Assembly: GCF_958295425.1 (NCBI RefSeq)
Contig: NC_081136.1
Location: 30,246,077 to 30,310,076, forward strand
Direction: 5' to 3'
Source: Solea solea
Lineage: Eukaryota > Chordata > Actinopteri > Pleuronectiformes > Soleidae
DNA: 64,000 nt
The notes beneath the pieces were generated by a model. That model did not search any database, was not told the DNA's origin, and saw only the letters and a list, made by a program, of their open reading frames with translations. The translations under genes were made by a program, and so were the position numbers. Positions 46,956 through 59,952 of the stretch are shown here, piece after piece. Every line of letters begins with the position of its first letter. Position 1 is the stretch's first letter.

Positions 46956-49900
46956 TTAGGAGATGATGCAGTTTTTGGAGCGGTGGCCCCGTCTGCGACC
47001 AGTCTTTGAGCCGTGATAGTGGGGAGGAAGGGCTGTGACTCTTGTCGGGAAATCGTCAGCGTAGTATCGGCCGGCCGGTCGAGGCTGAGGGATTGGCTGT
47101 CCTAAGAAATAGCCCTCCTCCTCTGAGTCCGACGATGACGAGGAGCAAGTAGAGCACCAGTCGTCGTCTTCTTTACAGAGACCCATGAAATGCTCCACCG
47201 GAGGGTCTCTTTGTGTTGCACCCTGAAGCATATAGTCAGATCGAGTTTGGGAGATGGTCTGGGGCAGTCTTTGCGGGGGATGCTGTAAGAGCATTGGACC
47301 GCGTTGAGTGTTTACCAGACCCTGCTGCTGGTGCTCATATGGCCTCTGCGCTTTGTCCAGAGGAACCATGTGAAGGTTGTTGTCTGAGCGGGTTTTGCGA
47401 CTTCTGTGGTGTCGCCCCTGCTTCTGTTGGTGCCGCCTGCTGCGCCCATGGTGGCTCGACGGGCGGCTTCTCTCTTGGCCCCCCCTGTCGTCCGGACAGT
47501 ACGCCCTCCGCTGTGGCCGCTCGCTCATGGGAGGCTTTCTAATACTGACGTCAAACCCATCATTATATCCATTGTCCACAGTGTCGTCTGAGAACTTGAC
47601 CACCTGAGGAGGCCTGGATTGGGACTTGCTTCTCTTCAGAGCTGGCGCGTGGACAAAGGAGGTCAGGAGACCTTCAGAATGTGGGGGCAATGAGATAAGA
47701 CCCCCTGGCATGCCTCCCCTTATTGCCATTGCCATCTCATTTTCGTCTCCCTTCTCCATATTAAGGTTCAAAGAGTTAGTGCTGTGGTGACAGTGAGATG
47801 AATTAAATGTCCCCATGTTGCTCATCTTCTCAGAGTCATCTACCACGGAAGGATCCTGCATCGCAAGGGTGTAAACTAAGGGTCTGTCCCGGCCATCTCC
47901 ATCCACTGATGCACCTGGAAAGGAGGAAAAAGAACATTTTGAAATGACCGACACGTTAAAAGCACCTTTTTAAATGAATTCATCAGAACGGGTCTCCTTA
48001 CCAGTGATATTTGAGAGTGCTAGGGAGTCCATTGAGTCTCCAACACCTTGCTCTGCCTTTCTAAGCTCATCGGCGATACACTCAAGGGAGTCTTCATACC
48101 ACTGCCTGGTGTCTGGCCAGAAGGCCTGTCCTCCAGTGCCAGATTGGTCCTGATCCAGCTCCAGCTCTTGGATCTTTCTGGCACTTGCGGGACCTGGATG
48201 ACTCCCATAGGCAGAGTCTCCCAACCCATCCTGGGACTGGGCCCAGTACATTTCAGGCAGGTGCTTCTTACTGATCAGTCCAGGACTATGGCTGTTTCCT
48301 CTGGATTGATTGGAAGTCTGGCTCTGAGTGGGACTGGCAGGAGTGGGAGAGGAGGCAGTAACCCCAATGGATGTGGTATCGGGCTTTAGCCAGGGATCAG
48401 AGACGCTAATGAGACCATTTCGATCACTGCTGGGGCTGGGGGATTTCAGAGATGGCTGCTGTAGTTGATGTAACATTCCACGGTCACCAAACTTGAGCAG
48501 GAGCTGAGTCATGTAGTCCTCATGCTGGGCCCACTCCTCCGGGTCCTCATCTCCACAGGCGTCCTGCTCCTCCCGCTCCCGCCAGAACCTCTCCTCTATG
48601 CCAAGATGAGCCAGCTTACGCCCTACGAGATCAACATCACCGTCACCGTCTCTCTCACTGCCGCCGTTCCCGAACTTGTAGTCGAACGCTGGCGCGGTCG
48701 GAGGGGGATTAAACAGCTGCGATTGTCTCCACTGTTCGGCAGGCCTGCTGCTCTTCCCCATACGGACGCTGCGCCGCGATTCACGCGAGCGTGCTGACTG
48801 GAAGGCCGAATCCGACGAGTCGGAGGCATGGATGTCCTCTCCCTGGCTGCAGGCCTTTGAGCAGTAGATGTGACCCTGCTTTGGAAGGAACGGACAACCC
48901 AGCAAGGAGGTCTTGCATTGGGCACAACAAAAGCACTGGTCTGTGGCATGCCAATGCACACCTTCATAGGTCATCTGGGCATGATCGACACCTAGAGGAC
49001 AATGATGTGAAAAGAAAGGGACGATACCATTAGTTATAGCTCAAGACCCAAGAAAAACCAAGATATATCTTGTCCTTCTTAGCTTACCAATGTTTTCGCC
49101 ACAGGCCTCACAGTACTCTGCGTATAGCGACTCGAAGCAGCCACAGCAATACGGTCGGCCGTCTTTCATGATGTAGCGCTGCCCACCGAGCATTATTTCA
49201 CACTCGAAGCAGGCAAAGTGCTTCATGTGCCAGTGACGACCCTCGGCTTCTGTGCACTCGTCTGCAAAGATGATCTGAGGGTTGAAAACACAGCTTCTGT
49301 TAGTTCTGTAACGAGACCAACACCTTGCCATTGCTGCGGGTTTAGTTCATCGTCCGTGGGTTAGTGCTACGACGACGACGACAACTACTAACTCACCTCG
49401 TCACAGGAAGAGCAGCGCGGTTTGACAAGTTCAGCGTGGTGCCTTCCGCAGTGGACTTTGCCATTGTGGTGGAAATAGATCAGGTCCACCAGTAGTTCTT
49501 GACAGGTGGCGCACACAAAGCACGCTGGGTGCCAACAGGGGCTCGGCCCTGCTCTGGAGGCAAAAATCGCCATCTCCCCTCCGTTGATGCCTCCGACACA
49601 CTGACAATCAAACACAAACAAAATAGTATGACCTATGTGACCTATGACCCATGTGATTTATCATTCTGGCGTCTTGTTGCGCCAATTCGTGGTGGCTTTT
49701 AATAAACAGGGGAATTCGTACGGGCTGGGCACGTTCTTCTCTGAGCATTACCGCCTTGCTTATGTCAATAATGATGCCGCTTTGAGACCAACAAATATAG
49801 AAATGACATAGAAGGGATAGAAGGGACACATAGACAAAAGACGGCTTAAGAAGATGGATATCGCCAAACCTTTTCTGGCATAACTATGTGACACATGTAC

Positions 49901-52891
49901 AACTTAAAAAACTAAATTCTCATGGCTTGGGGGATTCCGTTGGGTGTTGCTGTGGAAATCCAGTGGTATTTTTGTCCACTAAATACCACCGAATACACTG
50001 GCCTTGGACTCGCAAGATTGCAGATTCAAAATGCGCCTAAACGTGCAATCATGAGTCTTTATATAACCCAGTGCACCTATGAGACACCCCGTAGGCAGCA
50101 ACGGGATCGCATGCCCAGCTGTTAAGCATTATTACCAGCGCGGACAGACTGGAGCCTCCCGTTCGAGGGGTGTTGTGTGTCACTGGGATTTACAGCACCG
50201 GGGAAACTAGAGTCTGACAAAAGGCCGTGTGAATGTATGTAAATATCTGTGGCTGCCCGTGATGTATCTTTTTCAGAACAGGAGCATGTGCAGAATGTTT
50301 GCACAGGAGACATGAACATGTGTGTATGTGTGTGTGTGTGTGTTCCTATTTGTGTCGTCTCGCATCCCTGTGTTTGCGTCTGTGTTTGAGTGACGACAGT
50401 CTTGCTGTGAATCCCCTGGTGGAGGATACGGTTGACTCTCTGGTCAGTGGGGGTGAATTTGCCCGGAAGCCACAACACAATAATATTTATAGTAATGTTT
50501 GTAGCATTGAAAGGAAGCTTTTCAGAAATATGACAGACATATTGAATACATGCTTTGTTTAGAACACCATCACCGCAACACCAAGAAACAAAAAGTTCAG
50601 CTTTTTCACTGTTGTTTCCAGTGTGGTTTGTATATTCCTCACAATATGTCAAAAGATGCCCAAACTCTTTACACATGTCAAAAGAACACATTGCCCTGAT
50701 CCATAGAACCATCTGCAACATACAGTGATTTGTTACGACTTCCGCACAAGGTTTACTGATTAACCTGTCCATTACTGTGACTCGCGCTGAGCTATAAATT
50801 GGTGGCAGGAAATTGGCCGAATTCCTCCATTAGGAGCTGGATCTCTGTGTGGCGCGGGCATCTGCCTCCCCAATTTCCCCCACTTCCTCTCTCACCCTAA
50901 TGACTCCATTTATGTCTGTGATTAAAACCGTCGTATTAGCCAATCGGGGGCTGCGCCTCGGGCTTCCATGCACTGGGACGGAACAGTGGGTGTTAGCCGC
51001 GCGGGATATAAATAACTTCAGACCCTCGCCATTTGGTTTCCGAGCTTACTTTACGGTTATATGAGCTCTAAATGACGCAGGTGGCCCCGGTGTGTGTGTG
51101 TATATGCTTGTGCCCCGCTTACTGTCCATATGTGGCACTTACATTTTCACAGCGGGTGTGTTGGAGAGCTCGAGGGAGGATCTTGGGTGTTCCTCTTCCC
51201 AATGCCTCCCTCTTCCTCTGGGCACTGAACATGTGAAGCTCCCGCTTTTCCTCCTCTGTCAGAGTGTGGCAATAACGCACCTGGTAAAGAAAAAAAAGGA
51301 CAGAGGTCAATGTACAGAGAAGGAATAGATAGCAATATACTGTATTGCTTTAAACCAGCCAGTCCATATAAGGCTGCAGAGGGGTTTCAGGCTGATTCCC
51401 CTCAAGGCTGCATAGAGAGCATGGCGTGAGCAACACACAAACCCTCCCTTCTGTTTTGAGAGAAGTTGACGAGGGTCTCAGATAAAACACAAAGCCGATC
51501 CCCACAGCAACCCGCACTAAACGATTATTCCTCCTAACCACTGTCATGCAAGGAATCCCGAGGGCAGTTTACGTCTTCAACCGCCGACGTCTGCCAACAA
51601 ACATCGTAAAAAACAGTTTAACGGTATGTGCGCGCGCACAAGTGCATGCGTGTGTGTGTGTTAAGTGTACCCATTGTGTATCTAGGACGTCTGACAGAGG
51701 AGGCCTCTTCTCTTGTGATAACCCCACGGCCCATATCTCCTAATGTAAACTCTATTAACACAGATGTGAGAGGAGTGCTGGTTTACACACCATAAAGCTA
51801 TAATTGTCACAGGAGAAGGTTTTTTGTTTTTTTTTTGTCAGACACTTGAGAGAATGTGACCATTGTTTGAGTTTTACTAGGCGAAGGCTGGCGAGATTGT
51901 CTCAGCTTTACTCAGCTGCTGGCTTTAGCTCAGTTGGTGCTAATTATGGTTAATTTTTTTTTTTTTGACTTGCCATTATAATCCAATTATGGCTCCAAAA
52001 CTATACTTTTTTTTTTTTAAACGCCCGCTTTCCATTTACGTTCAATTTAATGCGGCAGCAGCTTTTAAGTATAGTGCTGCCATTTGTTATGGCTACAAGG
52101 GCATTTTTGTCCCCGAGACATCTTAAGAAACAAACTACTTTTGTTTTCTTTAAAAAAAAAAGTATTCACTACCAAAGATGGCTGCTGTATTTACAGCTAA
52201 ATACTGTTTTGGCGGTTACGTAAATATTGTACTCGCCAATACTGTTGCCATTCTGTTTTTTTAAAAAAAAGCAGCAACTCCTCCGCAGACTGTGCTCGTC
52301 ACCGTCTCAGCCTCATTATCCCTTACCTCGTTGTCATGCGGCGGCAGCTGGTAGAGAAGCTGTCGAATCCTGTGCTTCTCGCCGGGACTGTTGACGTACG
52401 GCACCCTGTCCTCTGGCAGACAGGCAAAGTACATCTGGACCTGCAGATAGAGACGTTTGAATGGACTTTGTGAGTAATGAAATCTTTGTTCGTGTCAAGC
52501 ATAATATACATTTAATGCCAAGGAGGATGTTTCTTAGGGTGTATTGTCAAGTATCGTGGTACTATAGAATAAACAAGTCAATCTCCATCCAGGGTCTGAC
52601 AGTTAAATATCTGCATACAAGAGACTAAGGGATTGGAAATGTTTGCTGATATGTTTTATATAACCTTTTTTAATCTGATGTGACATAATGTGCCATGGTC
52701 CTAACCTGCTCAGGTCTGAGTCCTGGTGGCACCCAGGCATACTCCTCCAGTGCACATCCGGAGTCGTCATCTGAGGTGGAGCTCCTCTGGAAGCCAACTG
52801 ATACCTTCCCCATCTTCCCCCCAGGTCGGGCTTCCATGTCCTGGCCTCGAGGAGAAGGACACTCCCCTCTTTCGCTGCGCTCTAGATTCAT
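46956..52891 (-). CDS. prickle1: prickle planar cell polarity protein 1
   Basis: Family knowledge: a core planar cell polarity protein that binds Vangl and Dishevelled at the membrane and guides cell movements such as gastrulation and facial motor neuron migration. Coding exons: 52891-52706, 52440-52327, 51280-51143, 49600-49397, 49274-49088, 48991-48002, 47914-46956, all in phase. From the ATG at 52891 they give 925 residues (human 831). The N terminus contains [20 protein letters not shown]. The PET domain follows ([20 protein letters not shown], then VFSAQRK-like [14 protein letters not shown]). Three LIM domains begin at CENC (about residue 144), then [20 protein letters not shown] and [16 protein letters not shown]. 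Conserved blocks [33 protein letters not shown] and [17 protein letters not shown] separate it from prickle2. The end NCIIS is a CaaX farnesylation site. Alternative starts: the in-frame upstream exon at 55.8 kb, or the internal M at [10 protein letters not shown], which lines up with the human start. Confidence 0.96.
49601..52705 (-). other. prickle1 introns between the first coding exon and the LIM1 exon
   Basis: Apart from the exons 51143-51280 and 52327-52440 this is intron. It carries short GT runs (about 50323-50341 and 51652-51660), T/A runs near 51952, 52008 and 52152, and nothing else I recognise. The 216-codon minus-strand frame at 50122-50772 covers a CA-type repeat and shows no domain. 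Confidence 0.6.
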
Positions 52892-54038
52892 CACACACGG
52901 GCGCTGTGAGGAAAGAAAAAAAACAAAAAGGTTCAGGATTTAAGGATCACGGTTGCATAACATAGCTTTCTCTTAGTTCTCCTTGTAATTGCACCGCCAA
53001 AAGCTGTGGGCTGGGCCGCAGGAGTTTCTTGCACTCACTGTAAATTCCTCAGCAGTTTCCTTTTAATCTGTGTTTCTTAACAAGTCAAGTGCTATGATCC
53101 TCGCAAACACTTAAACACGTCAGCTGCAGGGGGGGGAGGTGAAACAGAGGGACCAGAGAGGCAGCAGAAAAGACAACATCATCATCTTTTGCACAATGCC
53201 AACACGTAACGTTTATTTCTACGCCATTAGGGCTCTGCGCCATACTTCCTTTTGTTGCTCCACCACAAAATTACACTTGATTAGGTTCCCAAAATAGTTT
53301 GTCCCCATTACAGGAGTGTGCAAACGAACTTGGACGATAAATACTGGAAAAAAACACGCGAGGCTTGGCCGACTCTCAGCTCACTGAATGACACGTGAAC
53401 ACTGACAGTTTAAAGAGTCTGTCTTTAACCCTTTTTTATTGAGATTGAGGTCAAATTAGTGAACATACTTGCGGCGGATTACATTTATGAGGGTACATTG
53501 AGTACTTCCAGACGAAACATCTGTTGCTCTTATCCGCGGTGCTGCCGAGAACTGAGGGTTGTGTAATGCAGGTAACATTGCGATTTGCGAGCTGTGCTAA
53601 CTGTGACAGTTACGGGACTGTTACGTAACTAGGGATATGTCGCCGTGTGTCTCTCCCGCCTTGAGCGGTAGCCTTTCTCTTCTTATCACTCTCCAGCCAT
53701 GTTCTTCTGGGCCTTGTCTGACTGATAACGCAGTGCTCAAGGTGGTGAAAGAGCCACTTTTCTTTTGTGCTTTGTCCCGCTCTTTTGACGTGTAAATTTG
53801 GAGCCGAAAGGAACTTGTTTGGGTGGAAACGGTCAGGAAACTTCACGCCGACTGTTCACACTGTGTCCGACGGTCTGAATAGCAAAGCTATCAGGTACAA
53901 TTAAGGCCTTAATTACTTTCTGTTAACCCCCCATTATGTCGGCATTACGTCCACAGCTTTAGAGCCGTTAAATTAGTTTCTGAAATTGCTTGTGCCAGGT
54001 AATAACCAGTTATGTGGGGGTCTAAATAACAGTGTGTG

Positions 54039-54051
54039 TGTGTGTGTGTGG
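54039..54051. repeat. short (GT)n run
   Basis: A short GT run in ACAGTGTGTGTGTGTGTGTG upstream of prickle1. Edges are approximate. Confidence 0.7.
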
Positions 54052-54385
54052 TTATTAAGCCCGAGGTAATGAACAAATAAGATAATTAATGGATATAAAC
54101 TGTAGCATTATTTGACAACAATATAACACGACCGCCACCAACCAAACGGAAGCTTTCTTTACACAAACTTAAGAGGCAAACAAAGTGAAAGTAAACGAAC
54201 TTTAATGCGACTATTCAATCTCCCTGATGGCAAATATTAGGGCACTCTTCTCTCCTGATGCCACTCTCCACTAAATTATTTCGGAGCAGTCACTGATAGG
54301 ATAAATTAAGCTCTAAATGTGTTTAAATGTTTTTTTCAAACTGTGATTATGCGTTACGGTGGCTGAGCGCTGGGTTTGTGGCTCG

Positions 54386-54454
54386 CACAGTGCTAGGTTC
54401 GTTGCTAGCACAGTGCTAGGTTCGTTGCTAGCACAGTGCTAGGTTTGTTGCTAG
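54386..54454. repeat. 23-bp minisatellite, three copies
   Basis: Three direct copies of a 23-base unit that begins CACAGTGCTAGGTT and ends GTTGCTAG. The third copy has one C-to-T change. Partial diverged units flank it on both sides (GCTCG before; AACAG after). Confidence 0.9.
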
Positions 54455-55809
54455 AACAGAAGACAACAGCCCGCCGAAACCGAACTCACAACCCAAACCC
54501 CTCAGAGGGGTGAAACCCCATCCTTGACAAAAACGTCAGCTGTGTCTGTTAAAAAAAAAAACAACCACTCACCCTGCAGGCTTCCCACACCTCGTATAGT
54601 CAGACCACAGTGACGAGAAATGAGGAAATATTAGCATTGCGATTAGCATACAGTTGAATGAAGCCCAGGGGCTTCAAAACACCACATTTACAGATGAGAA
54701 ATGCTGTTAAAAGTCAAGCGAACGCCCTTATCACGGGGGGGATAAAAGGGTATTTGACTGTTGCTTTGTTCCTTCGGTGACTAATCTATCAGGTTTTATG
54801 GTGGGAGAGATAATGTTATCACTCAGAAGCTTTTCTTTGCCTCTCCTGTGTTATCTCGCCCAGTTAAGACCAGTAAGTGGTGCAATTGGATGCTTTTTTT
54901 TTTAGAAATCTAAGAAGTCAAATTGGCTATTTGTAAGACGTGTTATTAAACAAATCATCCTTAATATACATATTCTCTTTGGTTCAGACAACAATCAACA
55001 CAGAAGCTGGAGCATTTTTTGCTTGGGGGAAATAAATTGACTTAAACTGATACCGAATCATCCATTGAATTGATTATCACTCCAGTTCCACTGCGGCAAC
55101 CTTTAATTCACCACGCTTGAGGATTTCTATCAACCTCCCTCTGGCCCGGCAGATCTCCTGTCTCTCATCCGCACAAGTCACAGAGCCTGCGAAATTCCTG
55201 AGCCAACATACACACAGCAACTCACATTTCACCATGTCACCTCTTGGCAATTACACAATGCCTTCTTTGTGGCAAAACAAACAAGAAAGACGTCCACTTA
55301 TTATTACTCGTCTAAAAGTCGGAGCCATCGTGGAGATATGACAGTTTTGGTCCCTGAGAGGGGAAAAAAAAATTTCAAGACACATACAAGTCTTTATGAA
55401 GACTGGAAAGAGCTGTGTGTATCTTTGTCTCTCAGCTGACACGTAGAAAAGGCCTGTCCCTCTGAGGAAGAAGTCAGTTCAATACAAAAACACGAGCAAA
55501 CTACATGGACTTCCTAATTTACTGAGGAGATTACACCGAAAGCAAATGTTGAATGTGGAATTTACTGAAGAAAAACCATTTAATTGTGTAGTTCAAAGGC
55601 CGAGGTCATTGCTCCCTGTGTTATTTTAAGGCCAAATGGGTGTCAGGGGTGCACCCAAGACTTAACACAGCTGGCATGAGACCACCTGGACACACATACA
55701 CACCAGTCACTGTTGTCTGTGCACACAAACACAAGATGCAATCGGTATAAAACCAGCCTCTTCTGAAGATCTCCCACAATCCCTCAAAGTATCTGTGTTT
55801 TCTTCTTAC

Positions 55810-55830
55810 CTCTAGGAAAAGCATCTCCAT
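55810..55830 (-). CDS. prickle1: candidate alternative first coding exon of prickle1
   Basis: On the minus strand ATGGAGATGCTTTTCCTAGA(G) is followed by a good donor, GTAAGA (55804-55809). Spliced to the acceptor at 52903 it gives MEMLFLE joined to [13 protein letters not shown], in frame with the whole prickle1 protein and adding 11 residues. The upstream limit of the exon is unknown. It could instead be a chance donor. Confidence 0.35.
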
Positions 55831-56954
55831 TCTCCGGCCACCACACCAACTCTCATCCACCCTTCCACAGCCTCCTCGGTTACATGTCTGCAGCATGAGG
55901 CTCAGCCCGCTTCAGCCTCTAATCGCATCCAGGTCCCACTCAAGTCAAGTCTGAAAAATGTCAGCAGTGACGAGTGGAGTGGCGCGGCGGCTCCCAACGA
56001 CTCATTTACCGGTCCAGAATTTGCAAAGGTCCAAAGAGCAAGGAGTTGTGAGGGGCGGAGGGGGACGACAGAGAGGTGATGTCTCTATCTGTGAGTGTCT
56101 CTGATCCCTGTGAGTGTGTGGGAGTAAGTGGATATGTGTGGACGCATGTGTGTGTCTGAACTCTGAGGGCAGCCAAACTGTTGGCCCCTCCCTCATTCCT
56201 CCCCTCCAGAGAAAATCACCCTGCACCTCAATCACAAACACACACAAACACCCCCTCCCCCACGCCTCTCTCTCTCCATCTTGCCCCTTCCTCCACCAGA
56301 GTGACACCTAGCCCTCCACCCACTCTTTCCGCCCTCAACTTGGCTGCACGGCCCCGGAGAGCCAGATGACATGTCCCACTCTTCTATCCCACTTTCCCCC
56401 TCTTTGTTATTATTGCCATATGTGTTTGTATTTCTTCCTCAACACGTTTGCTCCTTCTTCTTCTTCTTTTTAATCCAGATTCTATGGATCGAGCTACTGG
56501 CCAAGAAACAAAGCAACCAAAAAAAAGAGAAGAAAGGAGTTGGCATTTGTTTTGGAGGCAGTGTTATTTCTGATCCTCTTTATCTCCCACCGAGACAAAC
56601 TGTCTATTTATAACACAATCAGAACACAAATAAGTGGCTGCATACTCGCACACACTCTTCACACAGCAAATTGCATGTGCATGTGCTTCATAATATAAAT
56701 GTAACTCAAGGATTTGATCATAACGCAGGGAAATGACACCTCGTAAATGTATTTAGATCTAATAACATAACTTTTGTGGCCACTTGAGGGCAGCAGAAAT
56801 CAGATTTTTTATAATATTTATAATATAATACTTTGATATTGTCATAAGTGAAAGGCCTTATTATTTAACATGTGTGCCTACAGTGTAAAGAGAAACAAGT
56901 GAAATGCACCACACTTATCCAGTGTGTCTGTCCAGACCCAAAATCTCAACACAT

Positions 56955-57140
56955 TACATGGATTTAATGTCCCTGGAGGGTTGCCAGTTCAAACTTGGGT
57001 ACAGGTCAAGGTACCCTAACCATACCCCCCACCCCCCCTTAATTATGTGTGTGTTCAATACTGGTGTGTGAAAAAGCATGGGTGAAATGCAGAGGTCAAA
57101 TTCACTGCCACTTATTACTGTGTGAAAATGGTGAAAAACA
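56955..57140 (+). mobile_element. SINE, degenerate
   Basis: TTGCCAGTTCAAACTTGGG (B-box-like), CAGGTCAAGGTACCCTAACC, GTGTTCAATACTGGTGTGTG and GGGTGAAATGCAGAGGTCAA occur in the order seen in a common teleost tRNA-derived SINE. The tRNA head is decayed. Confidence 0.6.
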
Positions 57141-59207
57141 AGAACAAAGTGTTGAACATGACTAACACATTGATCCGTGCAACTCTAACTTTAACCAGAT
57201 TCCACATGTTGTGCGTATTGACTCATTCATAGGCTGCTAATGATTTATCTTCTCCAAAAACCAAACTCCACACGTCTTGTTGGTGTTTGTCTGGTTAAAT
57301 ATTGACCGGAAGCGTCTTCCTGAATCAACCTCATCCATCTCAGGGAATTCTCACGCAGAGACACAGGAGACCTGTCCTCTCAGCCCCGTCACTCATGCCC
57401 CCCTTCCTGTTTTGGACATCTGAATAAGGACTTCTCATCAGGACACTCCTGACGATCTGGCGGAACAAATATGAATTAGGTTTGTTTGTGCAAAATTGGA
57501 CGTCGTGTGCGGAAAAACTACGAAAAACTAACTTGCTACTTTGGCGGGGAGGTCTGCCCCGTGATTTATTTGGACAAGTGGTGCGTCATCTGTCACCGTG
57601 AAAGGCTGAAAGGCCGCAATGGCTTCATTTAAAGCGTCTAAAATGACAAATGAGTTTGCTCAATTGTCCCGCGGACAAAGCCGCCTCCTCCCCTGACAAC
57701 CCCACAAAGTGACTTGCAGAAAGGGCAGCGGCGCTGCTTGTCACATGCCAAATGACCAGTTTACGGAATGAGTTATGAGACGGTGAGAGTCCTGCGCGTT
57801 CCGTAGAGATCGGATGAACCGACGCGCTCCGCCGCCGCGGCCGTTTGTTTGAAATGGGAGTGAAAGGAGCTCTGACGGTCCAGTCCAGTCAGACAGTAAA
57901 CCTTTCAGAGGAGCTCTCAGGTTTTCCAGGGGTCTTGGCACCGCTCTGCAAAAGCCACTTTGCGTTTAACCCTCCCGAAGATATGCATTTAGCTTCCTGA
58001 GATATCTATCTCGGATATACATTTCAAAAGCTGCGGAACTGCTGCGGTGGGCGGACCGGTTCTCGTGACAGACGAGTGCTTCATTCAAATAACAAAAACA
58101 GACAATGGGTCGGGTGAGGAATGCTCCTCTGTGAATGGAGGACAAGGCCGAGGATGAGTGGCTTTACTGCAGACAATAGACAGATACGGGGCCCTTCAGA
58201 CTGGGCTTGTGGCCATAGAAGCCACCTTTTTTTCTGTTTAACACGAGAGGACAGCTGACCTTGCTGTCTCTTATGCTTCCTCTCAGAAAAAAGGGAATGA
58301 GTGTGTGATGGAGCAAAATAAAAAAAACTAATTTTGAGTCTCATTTCTAGGATCATTCCTCGTGGTAACCGCCGCATTTCAAATGGATCTTCGGGCGATA
58401 ATAAAAGCGGAAAGACTTGATGTATCAGAACCCTGACAAGAGCTGAATAGATGGCTGCTCGGGTCTCATTCACGTGTCCGGGGCTAATGTGCAGCGGCAA
58501 CTAATGGCAGGTTTATGCGGTGACCTTTAACGCCGCTCATATTCAAGAGGCACAATGCACACGACGTCAATGCAGAACAGATGCGCGGGTTGCACGAGCG
58601 GCTAGAGTAAAGATTTGAAACGATGGAAAACTTTCCATCATTGAAATCGCCAAAAAAAACAATCTAGTGTTAAATAAAAGGACAATTCCAGACCCGGTGC
58701 ACTTCAGTTCAGTCACAAGTGATTGAGTTTGAAACCCTCTGCCCTCAAAAGACTTTCTCGGCAGAGTTTTCTTTCCATGCGAGTAAAAGCTTCGGATTGT
58801 GCCGCAGACAAGATCTGATAGCCTTTTCTTTACCTGAAATCCAAGACCGAGTCTGGACGACGCACACTCACGCCTGTCTGCCACACATACTCACTTCTGG
58901 CTGCACATTCTCATTCATCCCTTGGAACAGGGATCTGACCTTTCCTCAACCTTTGCGACGAGCTTCATTTTCATTTCTAAGAGCCGTTCACACCTGGACT
59001 CAACTAACCAGCACTGTGTTTCATCCCCAGGAGGTAAAAGAAGGGGGGTTTATTCGATGCAAATATCAGGGGGGGGGAACGTCCCTCTGGTTATTCGCAG
59101 CCGAAATCAACAAGGACACTGACATGTCTCCACTTGTCGCCAGGCAGTTTCTGTCATAAAACAGTCAAACAGACCTGTAAAAGTGGGAGAAGTCAACAGT
59201 AGTTTAG

Positions 59208-59512
59208 GCTGCAACTAACGATTATTTTCTCGATTCATCGTTTGGTCCATAAAATATCTTAAAAACCTTAAAAAATGTTGATCGGTGTTCTCAAATGTCC
59301 TGTTTTGTGCACACACTAAAATTATTCACTTTGAATGATTTCTCTGTTATCCAGAGCAAAGAAATGAAGGAAATATTCACATTTGAGAGGCAAAAAAACT
59401 GTCGGAAATCTCGTTTTAATCATGAAAAAAAGCTTCAAACTGAGGAATCCATTATCAAAATAGTTGTAGAGATTCATTTAGTAATCGATGAATAACCGAC
59501 TAATTGTTTCTG
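59208..59512 (+). mobile_element. fold-back MITE, copy upstream of prickle1
   Basis: It begins GGCTGCAACTAACGATTATT and ends TAACCGACTAATTGTTTC. The internal part shares AAAATGTTGATCGGTGTTCT and GTTATCCAGAGCAAAGAAAT with the yaf2-intron copy at 21290. It is the best-preserved copy. Confidence 0.75.
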
Positions 59513-59639
59513 ATCTTCTAAAGGTCACATTCAGACTGAGTGCCTGTGATAGTGACGCATGTCTGCATAGGTCAGGGTGTTGCTCTCTGACAGCTGACCA
59601 TGAAATTCAAGCGCTTTCTATTTGCTCACAGATTAAAAA

Positions 59640-59952
59640 GCGTATCTGATATGATTTGCTTTCATATGTTAACTATTGTTTGACGCTTTGTTTCCTTTCT
59701 TGTGCTTCTTGTGTCTCCCACACTCCCACCTGTGTCACATGCATGTGTCGTCATCTTCTGCCCGCTCCATACTGTGTATATTCTGCACAAAACTATCCAC
59801 AAAGTACTAGTCTTAGTGTTAATATCTTTATATATTGTACATGTTTTGGTAATGAATGTTTATTGTTTATTATCTTTACTGTGTTTGCTGCTGTAACAAT
59901 GTAAATGTCCCCACTGTGGGACAAATAAAGGACTTATCTTATCTTATCTTAA
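59640..59952 (+). mobile_element. non-LTR retroelement 3' end with (TCTTA)n tail
   Basis: CCCCACTGTGGGACAAATAA followed by AGGACTTATC and a (TCTTA)n tail (59932-59951). The tail sequence is a familiar 3' end of fish LINE-type elements. The 5' limit of the copy is a guess; no reverse transcriptase frame is left. Confidence 0.6.

Noticed and set aside
50122..50772. 216-codon minus-strand open frame in a prickle1 intron
   Set aside because: Contains a CA-repeat-derived threonine/histidine run, no domain, and sits between well-defined prickle1 exons.
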